Assembly (NCBI GenBank): GCA_017408885.1
Contig: JAFQTT010000004.1
Location: 1 to 64,000, forward strand
DNA from: Methanocorpusculum sp.
Lineage (GTDB): Archaea > Halobacteriota > Methanomicrobia > Methanomicrobiales > Methanocorpusculaceae
DNA: 64,000 nucleotides
Direction: 5' to 3'
Within the stretch, counting starts at the first letter, position 1. The number at the start of each line of letters is the position of its first letter. Below are positions 51,135-60,205 of this stretch, in pieces. The position numbers and the translations under genes are program-made. The notes under the pieces were generated by a model. That model saw only the letters and a program-made list of their open reading frames with translations, made no database searches and had not been told where the DNA came from.

Positions 51135-52022
51135 TTGACCGAAGATCTTGTCGAAAAGAGAAAAACACTTCTTGAACAGTCTGAAGAACACAAGGCAAAA
51201 CGCAATGAGTTAAACGCACAGGCAAGCCAGTTTGCTCGCGAGAGAAACGAGTTAAACAACGCAACCCGCCAGTTTGTCGAGGATGCTCAGAAGAACAAAG
51301 AGCTCCGTGACCAGTCTAACCACGATGTTCAGGCACTGAAAGAGAAGAGAAACGAGTTAAACGACAAGGCAAATGCCCTCTTTGAAGAAATCGACGCACT
51401 CCGCGGAGAGCAGGGCGGAACCGCAGCAGCAGCTGCAGCACCGCACGAGAAGAAGCCGTCCGCAAAAGATATCCAGCGCCAGATTGACCAGCTCGAGGAG
51501 AAGCAGCAGACTGAACAGATGTCCAAAGAGAAGGAGAATGAGATTGTTGACAAGATCAAGCAGCTCAAGGCCGAACTCAAGGACCAGGAAGTCGAGCACG
51601 AGCAGAACAAAGAGGTTCGCACCCGCTTAGTTGAGGCACGCGAGTACAGAAAGCAGGCATCTGCAATGCACGCAGAAGTTACCGAGAAGGCTGAGCTTGC
51701 ACAGAAGCACCACGATTTAATGGTCGAGTGCTACAGAAAGGCAGACAAGTCACGCGAGGGAGCAGACGCAAAGCACAAGCAGTTTGTCGAGGCACAGGAA
51801 GCAGCAGATGCTGAGCACAAGAAGTTCATCGAGTGCCAGAAGCAGCTCCGCGACTACGATAAGGTTATCACTGGTGTCCGCAACAAGCAGAAGAAGGTCA
51901 AGACTGTGAAAGAGAACAAGTCCGCACGCAAGGAAGCAGAGACTATCTTCAATGCTTTCAAGAGCGGAGGAAAGCTCACCACTGAAGACCTCTTAAAGCT
52001 TCAGCGCTCCAAGCTTATCTAA
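51135..52022 (+). CDS. Long coiled-coil protein, conserved in archaea
   Basis: 295 residues, almost entirely charged heptads: KRKTLLEQSEEHKAKRNELN, two more copies of KRNELND/RERNELN, an Ala-rich hinge near 95 (GGTAAAAAAPHEKKPS), then KDIQRQIDQLEEKQQTEQMS and more coil. The basic end is KTVKENKSARKEA. No signal or membrane segment. A protein of this type is widespread in Euryarchaeota with unknown role; the basic end may contact nucleic acid. The start codon is TTG at 51135, supported by AGGAAAGGT ten bases upstream and the absence of any nearby ATG. Confidence 0.75.
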   Translation: MTEDLVEKRKTLLEQSEEHKAKRNELNAQASQFARERNELNNATRQFVEDAQKNKELRDQSNHDVQALKEKRNELNDKANALFEEIDALRGEQGGTAAAAAAPHEKKPSAKDIQRQIDQLEEKQQTEQMSKEKENEIVDKIKQLKAELKDQEVEHEQNKEVRTRLVEAREYRKQASAMHAEVTEKAELAQKHHDLMVECYRKADKSREGADAKHKQFVEAQEAADAEHKKFIECQKQLRDYDKVITGVRNKQKKVKTVKENKSARKEAETIFNAFKSGGKLTTEDLLKLQRSKLI

Positions 52023-52026
52023 GTTC

Positions 52027-52056
52027 GAGAGAGTTATCTCTCAATCAATATTTTTT
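52027..52056 (+). terminator. Terminator of the coiled-coil gene
   Basis: GAGAGA-GTTA-TCTCTC is a perfect 6-bp stem (52027-52042), followed by AATCAATA and TTTTTT (52051-52056). Confidence 0.6.
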
Positions 52057-52303
52057 CCTTTGTTGTTTTGTTTGTTTCTTTTTCTGTTGATTTTGTTGTA
52101 TTCGATTTTTGAAGTACTCGATGTCAGTTTCGTTCTTTGAGTGTGTTTATGCCGCGCTGAGTTTTCCCGCGTTTGTGCTGTGTCTTTGGTGTGGGTGGTA
52201 AAATACGGGTTTTGGAGGTGATTTGTACAATTTTGAAACGCAATCTTTTTATGTTTGGGAGTAGACTATTATTGGCAGTTGTGTTAGACAACTAAGCATG
52301 TAG

Positions 52304-52376
52304 GCTGATATAGTGTAGAGGCCAATCATGCTGGCCTTTCACGCCAGCGACTCGGGTTCGAATCCCGATATCAGCA
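52304..52376 (+). tRNA. tRNA-Glu(TTC)
   Basis: 73 nt. Acceptor GCTGATA with TATCAGC, anticodon arm CTGGC-CTTTCAC-GCCAG (TTC), T arm CGGGT-TCGAATC region with CCCGAT, discriminator A, no CCA. A TTTTTATG TATA-like box lies near 52245 and CTCTTTTTC follows the 3' end. Reads GAA/GAG. Confidence 0.95.
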
Positions 52377-52570
52377 CTCTTTTTCTTGTGTTTCTTAAGT
52401 TTCTAAAATAGAAGGGGATTTTGCTGTTCCGAATTGAAGGAGGGGTTTTTACCCCTCTTCAATAAGCAGCCTGATTAGGTATTCTTCGATTACGAGGCAT
52501 ACCCAGAGCAGGTAGTAGAGTGATATAAGATTATAGAAACCCCATCCTTTTCTCTCTGAAAGCTAGCGAC

Positions 52571-52624
52571 GCATATAAACGCTTTCAGCACAAAATTATA
52601 CACATAAATTGGAAAGCACTTGAC
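52571..52624 (+). promoter_or_regulatory. argD promoter region
   Basis: CATATAAACG (about 52571-52580) is a TATA-like box 45-54 bases before the argD ATG, and GGAAAG (52611-52616) a weak ribosome site. The preceding 190 bases after tRNA-Glu hold no clear gene; a 28-codon hydrophobic frame on the minus strand (about 52540-52452) lacks a start codon. Confidence 0.4.
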
Positions 52625-53755
52625 ATGACATACAAAGAACTTGATGCAAAATACTTCATGCCCTGTTTTGGACGGTCCATGCAGATTGTCAAAGGAGAGG
52701 GATGCACAGTCTTTGATGATGAAGGAAAATCCTATCTTGACCTCGTTGCAGGAATTGCTGTATGCAGTACAGGTCACTGCCACCCAAAGGTAGTAGAAGC
52801 CATCTGCAGTCAGGCACAGAAACTGATTCACTGCTCAAACCTATACTATGTTGAAGGTCAGGCAGAGTTTGCAGAAAAGCTCTCCAAAGCATCCGGCATG
52901 GGAAAGGTATTCTTCGGAAACAGCGGGGCTGAAGCAAACGAAGCAGCTATGAAGCTTGCCCGTGTACGCTCAGGCCGCAAAAACTTTGTCTCATTTACCC
53001 ATGACTTCCACGGAAGAACCATAGGTTCTCTTGCAGTAACCCACAAGCCGGCAATCCGTGAGCCGTTTGAGCCGCTTGGAACTCCATGCAGCTTCGCAGA
53101 ATACGGAGACCTTGAAGGCTTAAAGAATCTCGTAAACAAAGACACAGCAGCAGTCATCCTTGAACCAATCCAGGGTGAGACCGGTGTCATTATCCCTGAT
53201 GACGACTTCCTCCCGGGAGTTCGCGATATCTGCGATGACGCAGGAGCATTCATGATTGTTGATGAAGTCCAGACCGGAATGGGAAGAACCGGAGAATGGT
53301 TCGCATTCCAGCACAGCAAAGTGCAGCCTGACATCATCTCGATTGCAAAAGGTATTGCATCCGGATTCCCGATGGGGGCAATTGTCGCACGTGAAGGCCT
53401 TGAATTTACCAGAAGCGAACATGGAAGCACATTTGCAGGAGGACCAATCGCCTGTGCCGCAGGTCTTGCAACATATGATGTAATCGAGTCAGTCCTGCCT
53501 GAAGTATCTGCAAAAGGCGAACTCTTCCGCGAAGGCCTTTCACGCTTCAACCCGCGTGTTAGAGGATTAATGGTTGGATTTACCATCGGTGAGCGTGCCG
53601 CAGAGCTTTCTGCCGAATGTCAGAAGAACGGAGTTCTGATTAATGTTGCAGCAGATGGAAATATTCGCTTAGTGCCGCCGCTTGTAATCAGCAACGAAGA
53701 AATTGCCCGTGCTGTTGAGGTAATCAATGAAGCCGCAGATACGCTCGGAATATAA
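52625..53755 (+). CDS. argD: Acetylornithine aminotransferase
   Basis: 376 residues. PLP enzyme of arginine synthesis (and possibly lysine). VAGIAVCSTGHCHPKVVEAI, FFGNSGAEANEAAMKLAR, FMIVDEVQTGMGRTGEWFA and the PLP lysine in ISIAKGIASGFPMGA are all present, and FAGGPIACAAG follows. Normal length. Its end overlaps the hisC start by 29 bases, so amino-acid biosynthesis genes are coupled here. Confidence 0.93.
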   Translation: MTYKELDAKYFMPCFGRSMQIVKGEGCTVFDDEGKSYLDLVAGIAVCSTGHCHPKVVEAICSQAQKLIHCSNLYYVEGQAEFAEKLSKASGMGKVFFGNSGAEANEAAMKLARVRSGRKNFVSFTHDFHGRTIGSLAVTHKPAIREPFEPLGTPCSFAEYGDLEGLKNLVNKDTAAVILEPIQGETGVIIPDDDFLPGVRDICDDAGAFMIVDEVQTGMGRTGEWFAFQHSKVQPDIISIAKGIASGFPMGAIVAREGLEFTRSEHGSTFAGGPIACAAGLATYDVIESVLPEVSAKGELFREGLSRFNPRVRGLMVGFTIGERAAELSAECQKNGVLINVAADGNIRLVPPLVISNEEIARAVEVINEAADTLGI

Positions 53756-54785
53756 TGGTAAAGGATATGTCTATGCCGCATCAGCAGCAGACATAGCCAA
53801 AGAAACAGGCTTTGAAAAAATCGCACGGTTAGCCTCAAACGAAAATCCGTTTGAGCCGTCACCTGCCATCCGCAAAGCAGCAGCAGAAGCTCTCGCAGAT
53901 ATCAACAGATACCCGGATCCGTCATCTGCAAAACTCCGCGAAGCAATCCGTCGTCACATCTACGATGCTCCGGTTGTCGTATCAGGTTCCGGAATGGATG
54001 GAGTTATTGAGACTGTTATCCGCGTTGTAGTTGCCCCGGGAGACAAAGTTGCTGTCGCAGCACCGACATTTTCCGTATACGGGCTTGCCGCAAAAGCAGC
54101 ATCAGCAGAAATTGTCAACATCCAGGCAAAAGAGGACTTCACAATTGATGTTGACGCATTCATTGAAGGTGCAAAGGACGCTAAGCTTTCCTTCCTCTGC
54201 ACACCGAACAATCCAACCGGAACAACTGTTCCTGCCGCAGATGTAAAACGCATCCTCGAAAACATCAGCGGATTCCTCTTCCTCGACTGTGCATACATTG
54301 AGTTTGCCGATGAAGATTACTATCAGCTACTTTCTTTCGACAACCTCATTATCGGAAGAACGCTTTCCAAAGTTTACGGATTGGCAGGTCTTAGAATTGG
54401 ATATGCCTTTGTTCCTGAGTGGTTCGTTGGACCATACATGGCAGGGGTTACGCCATTCTCGTTAAACTGCGTATCAGAAGCGGCAGGAGCGGCAGCCCTC
54501 GAAAACCCTGAATGCAGAGATGCTCTTGTATCTCACGTACGCTCATGGAGAAAACGCTTCGAGGATGAAATCCCGTTCCCAGTTCTTCCAAGCGGAGCAA
54601 ACTTCGTGTTAATCAACACTGCACCGATTAAAAGCGATGATGCGGTAAAGCAGTTACAGAAGATGGGAATCTTAGTGCGTTCATGTTCCAGTTTCCCCGG
54701 ACTTGGCGAGACTTATGTCAGAGTATCCATTGGAGACGACTGGGAAAACGAGAGATTCCTTGAAGGAGTGAAGAAGCTGTGCTAA
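53727..54785 (+). CDS. hisC: Histidinol-phosphate aminotransferase
   Basis: 352 residues. LASNENPFEPSPAIRKAA is the HisC N-terminal signature; TPNNPTGTT, LFLDCAYIEFAD and RTLSKVYGLAGLRIGYAF (PLP lysine) follow, with RSCSSFPGLGETYVRVSIG near the end. Starts inside argD by 29 bases and overlaps the kinase gene by 7. A second fold-type I enzyme at 48.2 kb is assigned to cobamide synthesis. Confidence 0.92.
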   Translation: MKPQIRSEYNGKGYVYAASAADIAKETGFEKIARLASNENPFEPSPAIRKAAAEALADINRYPDPSSAKLREAIRRHIYDAPVVVSGSGMDGVIETVIRVVVAPGDKVAVAAPTFSVYGLAAKAASAEIVNIQAKEDFTIDVDAFIEGAKDAKLSFLCTPNNPTGTTVPAADVKRILENISGFLFLDCAYIEFADEDYYQLLSFDNLIIGRTLSKVYGLAGLRIGYAFVPEWFVGPYMAGVTPFSLNCVSEAAGAAALENPECRDALVSHVRSWRKRFEDEIPFPVLPSGANFVLINTAPIKSDDAVKQLQKMGILVRSCSSFPGLGETYVRVSIGDDWENERFLEGVKKLC

Positions 54786-55288
54786 TCGGAATCACCGGAA
54801 CTCCGGGAACAGGAAAGACCTCTGTGGCAGAAGCTCTTCGAAAACGCGGAGTTGATGTATTAGACCTAAAGACAACTGTTGCCCCATATGTTCTCGAACA
54901 TGATGATGAGATGGGAGCAGACATAGTTGATGTTGAAGAGTGGGCGAAGGCAAACCAGTTCCTCGAAGGATATGCTGAAGGGTCAATCGCCCACTTCCTC
55001 CCGTGCGAGAAGATTGTTGTCCTTCGATGCAGACCGGATGTATTAGCAGACCGCCTTGCTCCGCGCGGTTACTCTGAAGCAAAAATCCGCGAGAATGCCG
55101 AAGCAGAAGCACTTGATGTTATTCTGATTGAAACAGCAGATGCCTTTGCGGCAGAACAAATATATGAAATCGACACTACATCTATAGATAGTGAAACCGC
55201 AGCAGAGCAGATTGTTGCCTTCGCAGAAGGAAAAATCCCTGCTTCGTTTGGTTCTATCGACTGGTCGGAATACGTGATGTCTTTATGA
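54779..55288 (+). CDS. Fap7/AK6-type adenylate kinase-like NTPase
   Basis: 169 residues. Starts at a GTG overlapping hisC. P-loop GITGTPGTGKTSV, the ADIVDVEEWAK and SIAHFLPCEKIVVLRCRPDV segments and the LID-like RGYSEAKIRENAEAEALDVI define the AK6/Fap7 group, which has adenylate kinase activity and, in eukaryotes and archaea, takes part in small-subunit ribosome maturation. The stop overlaps the next gene by 4 bases. Confidence 0.88.
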   Translation: MLIGITGTPGTGKTSVAEALRKRGVDVLDLKTTVAPYVLEHDDEMGADIVDVEEWAKANQFLEGYAEGSIAHFLPCEKIVVLRCRPDVLADRLAPRGYSEAKIRENAEAEALDVILIETADAFAAEQIYEIDTTSIDSETAAEQIVAFAEGKIPASFGSIDWSEYVMSL

Positions 55289-55920
55289 GTCTTGAGTCTC
55301 TTCGCCCCAAAATCCAGTGGTTTTTAACCCCTACCGCACGGTTCTTTTCGAAGCTTCCAATTACGCCGAATATGTGGAGTGTTATATCACTTTTCTGTGC
55401 ATTTGCCGCAGGAATATCATTTGCATTCGGCTATCCGCTTCTTGGAGTGCTGTTTGTTGTCTTAAATGCCTGTCTTGATGTCTTAGACGGAGCACTTGCA
55501 CGCTATATGGGCATTGCAAGCCCTGTTGGTGATTATCTTGACCATGTTTTTGACCGCTATGCAGATACTGCGATTGTTATCGGTATTCTTGTATGGGGAG
55601 TTCAGATCTGGAACTGTCCAATTCCTGCATGGGCTATTGGTATGTTTGCCATCACCGGTGTTCTTCTTTCATCCTACATGGGAACTCAGGCACAGGCTGT
55701 TGGTATGAAGAGAAACTATGGAGGAATTCTTGGACGTGCAGACCGTCTGATTCTCTTAACGGTTCTCGGTGTCGCAGAGTTCATCTTCCCGAATCCAATC
55801 TTCTTCGGTCTGACCTTCCTTGGATGGCTTCTGGTGATTTACGGTCTCTTAGGACACATCACTGCAGTCCAGCGGTTTGTTATGGGCATTAAGGAATTGA
55901 ATGCTCAGTACAAAAAATAA
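55285..55920 (+). CDS. CDP-alcohol phosphatidyltransferase, archaetidylinositol-phosphate synthase-like
   Basis: 211 residues with about five to six membrane spans. The family motif DGALARYMGIASPVGDYLDH then VFDRYAD contains the required DG-x2-AR-x8-G-x3-D-x3-D set (start of motif near residue 69). The enzyme joins a CDP-activated ether lipid to an alcohol phosphate such as inositol phosphate in the membrane. Exact acceptor is inferred from methanogen synteny. Last gene of the argD-hisC-kinase cluster (4-base overlap). Confidence 0.85.
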   Translation: MSLESLRPKIQWFLTPTARFFSKLPITPNMWSVISLFCAFAAGISFAFGYPLLGVLFVVLNACLDVLDGALARYMGIASPVGDYLDHVFDRYADTAIVIGILVWGVQIWNCPIPAWAIGMFAITGVLLSSYMGTQAQAVGMKRNYGGILGRADRLILLTVLGVAEFIFPNPIFFGLTFLGWLLVIYGLLGHITAVQRFVMGIKELNAQYKK

Positions 55921-55952
55921 TTCTTTTTTAATTGAAAATAAAAAATGAGAGC

Positions 55953-57287
55953 TTATGATCTAAGCTCTGCATCAATAGCACGGGCTGCATCCTTTGCAGT
56001 TCCCATTGCTAAGATAACGGTGGCAGCTCCGGTTGCAACATCGCCTCCGGCATAGACTTTTGCAATAGAGGTCTGACCAACTTCGTTTACTGTGACGCTT
56101 CCGTTTCTGTTTCTTGCTAAGTCCGGCATCATGCGGAGAAGAAGCGGGTTTGGTCCCTGACCGATTGCTTCGACAACGACATCAGCTTCAACGATGAAGT
56201 TGCTGCCCTCGATTTCTTTAATCGAGCTTCTGCCGTCCTCTCCAGGCTCTCCAATCTCCATCTTGATTGCCTCAACACCGCAGACAGCATTGTTCTCGCC
56301 GATGAATCTGACCGGGTTAGTTGCAGTCATGAAGTTGATTCCCTCCTCTTTGGCGTGGCGGACTTCATCTAAACGTGCCGGCATATCTGCTTCGGTTCTG
56401 CGGTACATTAAGGTAACATCTGAACCCATGCGCTTTGCAACGCGGGCTGCATCCATAGCCACATTTCCTCCGCCGATTACAACAACCTTCTTTCCGCGCT
56501 TGACAGGAGTGTCAAAGATTGGGAAGTTCTGTGCACCCATTAAGTTGACACGGGTTAAGAACTCGTTTGCAGAGTAGATGCCAGGGAGGTTCTCTCCCTC
56601 GATTCCCATAAAGTACGGAAGACCTGCACCGGTTCCAAGGAACACTGCATCATAGGAGAGGAGTTCGTCTACCGGAACAGAACGGCCTACAACATGGTTT
56701 GTCTTAATCTCAACACCAAGGCGCTTGACTGCATCAATTTCTGCCTGTACGATGTCTTTTGGAAGACGGAATGCCGGAATACCGTACATGAGAACGCCTC
56801 CTGCTTCGTGGAGGGATTCAAAGACGGTGACTGCGTGTCCAAGACGTGCAAGCTCTGCAGCTGCGGAAAGACCTGCCGGACCGGAACCAACGACTGCGAC
56901 CTTCTTTCCAGACGGCTCTGCCGGAATCGGACACTCGCGTTTTTCCTCGACGTCTGCAACGAAGCGCTCTAAGTGACCGATAGAGATCGGCTGTCCTTTC
57001 TTACCTAAGATACAGACACCCTGACACTGGGTTTCCTGCGGACAGACACGGCCGCAGATGGCAGGCAGCATGTTGTCCTGCTTGATGATGGTAACGGCTT
57101 TCTTGAAGTCCTCTTCAGCAATTGCTTTGACGAATGCCGGGATATCGATTCCAACAGGACATCCTTCAACACACTTCGGTTTCTTGCACTGGATACAGCG
57201 CTTTGCTTCTGCGACTGCCTCTTCTGCGGTAAATCCAAGGTCAACTTCACTGAAGTCTCTGATTCTTTCTTCTGCTGCTCTATCCAT
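55953..57287 (-). CDS. NfnB/SudA-type NADPH-binding flavoprotein (GltD family)
   Basis: 444 residues. N-terminal 4Fe-4S clusters: RCIQCKKPKCVEGCPVGIDI and CGRVCPQETQCQGVC. Then FAD domain VAVVGSGPAGLSAAAELARL and NADPH domain VVVIGGGNVAMDAARVAKRM, ending with a second FAD contact VYAGGDVATGAATVILAMG. The pattern matches the small subunit of glutamate synthase, but an FNR-like partner directly upstream (no gap) instead of a GltB subunit points to NfnB, which transfers electrons between NADPH, NADH and ferredoxin. The homologous complex was called sulfide dehydrogenase in Pyrococcus. Confidence 0.87.
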   Translation of the reverse strand: MDRAAEERIRDFSEVDLGFTAEEAVAEAKRCIQCKKPKCVEGCPVGIDIPAFVKAIAEEDFKKAVTIIKQDNMLPAICGRVCPQETQCQGVCILGKKGQPISIGHLERFVADVEEKRECPIPAEPSGKKVAVVGSGPAGLSAAAELARLGHAVTVFESLHEAGGVLMYGIPAFRLPKDIVQAEIDAVKRLGVEIKTNHVVGRSVPVDELLSYDAVFLGTGAGLPYFMGIEGENLPGIYSANEFLTRVNLMGAQNFPIFDTPVKRGKKVVVIGGGNVAMDAARVAKRMGSDVTLMYRRTEADMPARLDEVRHAKEEGINFMTATNPVRFIGENNAVCGVEAIKMEIGEPGEDGRSSIKEIEGSNFIVEADVVVEAIGQGPNPLLLRMMPDLARNRNGSVTVNEVGQTSIAKVYAGGDVATGAATVILAMGTAKDAARAIDAELRS

Positions 57288-58142
57288 TTAGTTCACCTTC
57301 CGGCATCTGCATTCGTGGTGTTCTTCATGATATTCAAGGGACTGTTTTTCCTCGGCCATATACATTCTCTGTCTTGCCATTAAGTCGTCCCAGTCAACGA
57401 TGTGTGCATCGAACTCAGGTCCGTCAACGCATGCGAATTTCATCTCTCCGCCGACAGTTACACGGCAGGAGCCGCACATGCCTGTTCCATCGACCATGAC
57501 TGGATTTAAGGATACGAAGGTCTTGATATTGTATGGACGGGTAACTTCGCTTGTGACCTTCATCATCATGCCGGGGCCGATAATCCAGACTTTGTCAATC
57601 TTTCTTCCGCTTTCGCAGAGATCCTTTAATGGTCCGCTTGCAAAGCCCTTGATTCCGTAAGAACCGTCATCGGTTGTGACGTAGAGTTCGTCACAGAGTT
57701 CCTTCATGTCGTCTTCGAAGATTAAGAGGTCCTTGGTTCTGGCACCGATAATTCCGATTACGTAGTTTCCTGCTTTCTTTGCAGCCTCGGCAAGAATTGG
57801 AGTACATGCAACACCGACACCGCCTCCAACGATGACTACTGTCTCGTTTCCTTCGGCGATTTCGCTCGGGCATCCGAGAGGGCCTACGACATCGCGCAGG
57901 ACATCGCCTGCTTTTAAGGTGGAGAGGAGTTTGGTGGTGGTTCCAATGGCCATGAAGGCGATTCTGATGTTGTCGCCTTCGGTTCCGGAGATGGTCAAAG
58001 GAACACGTTCGCCTGCCCCGTCCGGGTGAATAATACAGAACTGTCCGGCTTTTGCGTTTCTTGCAACCTGCGGTGCATGAATCCACATCTCAAAGACTGC
58101 GTCAGAGAGAGCCTGTGCCTGAATTATAGTATATTCTTCCAT
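57288..58142 (-). CDS. NfnA/SudB-type FNR-like subunit with 2Fe-2S cluster
   Basis: 284 residues. FAD-binding ferredoxin-reductase fold: AGQFCIIHPDGAGERVPLTI, VGPLGCPSEI, VIVGGGVGVACTPILAEAA (NAD region) and GMMMKVTSEV. The C-terminal MCGSCRVTVGGEMKFACVDG holds the 2Fe-2S cysteines. Last base of this gene is next to the first base of the flavoprotein gene. Together they form a candidate electron-bifurcating transhydrogenase; that activity is inferred from the family. Confidence 0.87.
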   Translation of the reverse strand: MEEYTIIQAQALSDAVFEMWIHAPQVARNAKAGQFCIIHPDGAGERVPLTISGTEGDNIRIAFMAIGTTTKLLSTLKAGDVLRDVVGPLGCPSEIAEGNETVVIVGGGVGVACTPILAEAAKKAGNYVIGIIGARTKDLLIFEDDMKELCDELYVTTDDGSYGIKGFASGPLKDLCESGRKIDKVWIIGPGMMMKVTSEVTRPYNIKTFVSLNPVMVDGTGMCGSCRVTVGGEMKFACVDGPEFDAHIVDWDDLMARQRMYMAEEKQSLEYHEEHHECRCRKVN

Positions 58143-58241
58143 AATCTGTTCCTTTGATATTTGCAGTGTATGTATTGGTTGTACAGTACCTTAATGGTAG
58201 CGGAGAAAGAATGATAGAAAAATAATATTATCAAAAAAGTG

Positions 58242-58577
58242 TCATTCGATGAGACGCATCAGCATCTCATAGAGAGGCGGAATATCATAGATTAATGTAT
58301 TCCATGTTTCTTCTAAATTGATAGTGGCATATCCATGTGCCAGTTTGTCCCGCATGCCGGTAATCTGTCTCCAGGGTATTTCAGAGTGAAGCTCTCTGAA
58401 TTCATTGTTTACTCCTTTTGCTGCTTCACCAATTATTTCCAGAGAACGAACTAAGGCATTCTGATAGAATGGGCGTGAAAGAAACTCGTCTTTTGAGATC
58501 TCAGGAAGTTCTTCTCTAATAATTTCAATCTGATCCAGCATATCACGAACATAAACAAGCGGATCTTTTACGTTCAT
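58242..58577 (-). CDS. hepT: HepT-type HEPN toxin
   Basis: 111 residues. HEPN-fold RNase toxin with active motif RDKLAHGY (RX4H plus conserved Tyr) and typical RSLEIIGEAAKGV. In characterised type VII HepT/MntA systems the antitoxin adds AMP to this tyrosine region. Its start overlaps the antitoxin stop by 4 bases. Confidence 0.88.
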   Translation of the reverse strand: MNVKDPLVYVRDMLDQIEIIREELPEISKDEFLSRPFYQNALVRSLEIIGEAAKGVNNEFRELHSEIPWRQITGMRDKLAHGYATINLEETWNTLIYDIPPLYEMLMRLIE

Positions 58578-58903
58578 GCCATAACCTCATTCTGAATGAA
58601 AATAACGTCCTGTTCTATATATGGTCTGATTGACGGTTTCATATATTTTATCGGCATCAAGTCCACTTTTCGTCCAAAGAGATTTTCCAGATAATCAATG
58701 AGATTTACTGTATGAAACATTCCATACTCTGTTCCTTCCCGATATGAGTAGAGAATGTCAATATCACTATCCGCAGTATCTTCACCGCGAGAGACAGAGC
58801 CGAAAACTGCCAGAGTATCAACTCCAAAACGTTCCCTGATTTCAACAATGTGGGTTTCGAGTTTTGTGAGGACGTCCTCCTTGATACTGACATAAGCAGG
58901 CAT
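58574..58903 (-). CDS. mntA: MntA-type nucleotidyltransferase antitoxin
   Basis: 109 residues. Minimal nucleotidyltransferase: VFGSVSRGEDTADSDIDILY carries GSx10DxD intact, and KVDLMPIKYMKP is the third acidic strand. The partner toxin follows in the usual order (antitoxin first). A decayed relative of this domain sits at 4.9 kb. Confidence 0.9.
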   Translation of the reverse strand: MPAYVSIKEDVLTKLETHIVEIRERFGVDTLAVFGSVSRGEDTADSDIDILYSYREGTEYGMFHTVNLIDYLENLFGRKVDLMPIKYMKPSIRPYIEQDVIFIQNEVMA

Positions 58904-59006
58904 TATATTATGATAGATATTAGTTGAGGATGTTTATGAAGTTTGGCCTGCTGTTATTTCAAAAACCGTTTGCTTCTTCTTATCTCCCGCCTAATATATA
59001 TATTCA

Positions 59007-59468
59007 ATGAATAACAGCTTTGAGCGGGAGATGGTGCAGTGCATGAACCGGTTCTTTACGGAGAACCGCAAGCGCGGGTTTGCCTACCGCTTAAAGCAGT
59101 CCACTTTTAATACGCAGTACGTAGATATCATCGTGGATTCAAAGGAGCCCGGATATTATCTGGCAATCGAGTGTAAGTCGCTGAAAGGAAAACGGCTGTC
59201 TTTTTCGAGCAATTTCCACAAGGATAAGGACGGGGTTCACCAGATTGATAACATCTCGGGTTTTATCAGCTATACGGGACGCAGAGGTTTTCTTGCAGCA
59301 GAATTCCGCGGCGGGCAGAAGAATGAGGCATACTTAATGCCCTGGGAGCTGGTCTTGGAGTATTTCGATTCGGCTGCGAGTATTCCAATCGAGGCATTCC
59401 GCGAGTGTGTGGTTTTAGAGCGGATTCCTGGAGGATATAGACTGCCTGCCGGACTTCCGGAAGAGTGA
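59007..59468 (+). CDS. PD-(D/E)XK-like nuclease, Holliday-resolvase-related
   Basis: 153 residues. QYVDIIVDSKEPGYYLAIEC followed by KSLKGKRLSF gives the D-x(n)-E-x-K signature of PD-(D/E)XK nucleases; RGGQKNEAYLMPWELVLEYF is a helical C-terminal part. Similar to archaeal Hjc-like and uncharacterised resolvase-like proteins, but no specific family is certain. A TATATATAT box lies just before the ATG, implying a leaderless transcript. Located in a defence-like strip next to HepT/MntA. Confidence 0.65.
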   Translation: MNNSFEREMVQCMNRFFTENRKRGFAYRLKQSTFNTQYVDIIVDSKEPGYYLAIECKSLKGKRLSFSSNFHKDKDGVHQIDNISGFISYTGRRGFLAAEFRGGQKNEAYLMPWELVLEYFDSAASIPIEAFRECVVLERIPGGYRLPAGLPEE

Positions 59469-59890
59469 GAGAGGGGGCATACCGGATTTAGATGATTGCG
59501 TAAGGGCTGCATAGTTTGAAAAAAAAGGGGATTTGCTCCTAAATTATGTATTATGGGATTATCACAGAATACATTTTGAAAAACCGCAGATAACGCATCC
59601 TCATACGAGGAAACAGTCTGCAATTTGCCTCTGTCCTTACTTGGAAAAGAACGCAGAATCGCCAGCCTTTCAGGCTTGCTCATGGCTTGAGTCACTTCGT
59701 GCCTCGCGCCACACGCAGACGCGGGCGTGCCGCCCGCAGCAACGCGTCGCTACGAGAGGGCACTCCTCAAGGCAGTTCCAAAGCGGCTGCAGCATGCAAG
59801 AGCCGGAGGCTCAAAGCTATAACACAGTCGCAGGACGCATCAGCGGTTATCTTTCTGTGTTTGGCGCTTTGAACACACACAGTTATTCAA
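59469..59890. other. Gene-free, G+C-rich patch with small stems
   Basis: No credible gene. The composition shifts to G+C-rich in 59690-59810, with short stems GCCT-TTC-AGGC (59664-59674), GCGGGC-GTGCC-GCCCGC (59722-59738) and AGCC-GGA-GGCT (59801-59811). It could be a decayed mobile element or structured RNA; it replaced or truncated the surface-protein gene whose 3' end follows. Confidence 0.35.
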
Positions 59891-60205
59891 TTGAGAAAAA
59901 AAAGCAGGGGAGGGTTTTCCCTGATGGAAGGTATTTGTCAGCCGTTACTTTCTGCGAAGCACAACAGCCGCGGCAAGTCCGCTGAGCACCATTCAACCTA
60001 CATTGTCGATGGCGATTCTATCTACTACATTGCAGAAACTCCATCATTTAGCCCGTTCAAGATTGACTACATCGAAAACGGTTCAACAAATCGTAACGGC
60101 AGCGAAGAACCAAACACACCGTCAGATAATCCTGCATCCACTCCGATTCCAATCCTTGGAATCCTCGCAGGTCTTGGAGCTGCAGCAGCCCTTAGAAGAA
60201 AGTAA
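59891..60205 (+). pseudogene. 3' remnant of a C-terminally anchored surface-protein gene
   Basis: The frame has no ATG before a surface-domain end: STYIVDGDSIYYIAETPSFS then PFKIDYIEN, similar to the end of PGF-pre-PGF-type domains. A Thr/Ser/Asn/Pro linker leads to TPIPILGILAGLGAAAALRR plus K. That tail nearly matches the tail of the binding protein at 29939 (PAPILGLLAGLG). No signal peptide or N-terminal part is found upstream, so I read it as a truncated gene. Confidence 0.55.

Noticed and set aside
52452-52540. Minus-strand hydrophobic frame of about 28 codons before argD
   Set aside because: Looks like a membrane helix but lacks any start codon after an upstream stop; at most a remnant.
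59533-59985. 150-codon plus-strand frame
   Set aside because: Crosses the G+C-rich stem-containing patch and the surface-protein remnant; composition unlike neighbouring genes.
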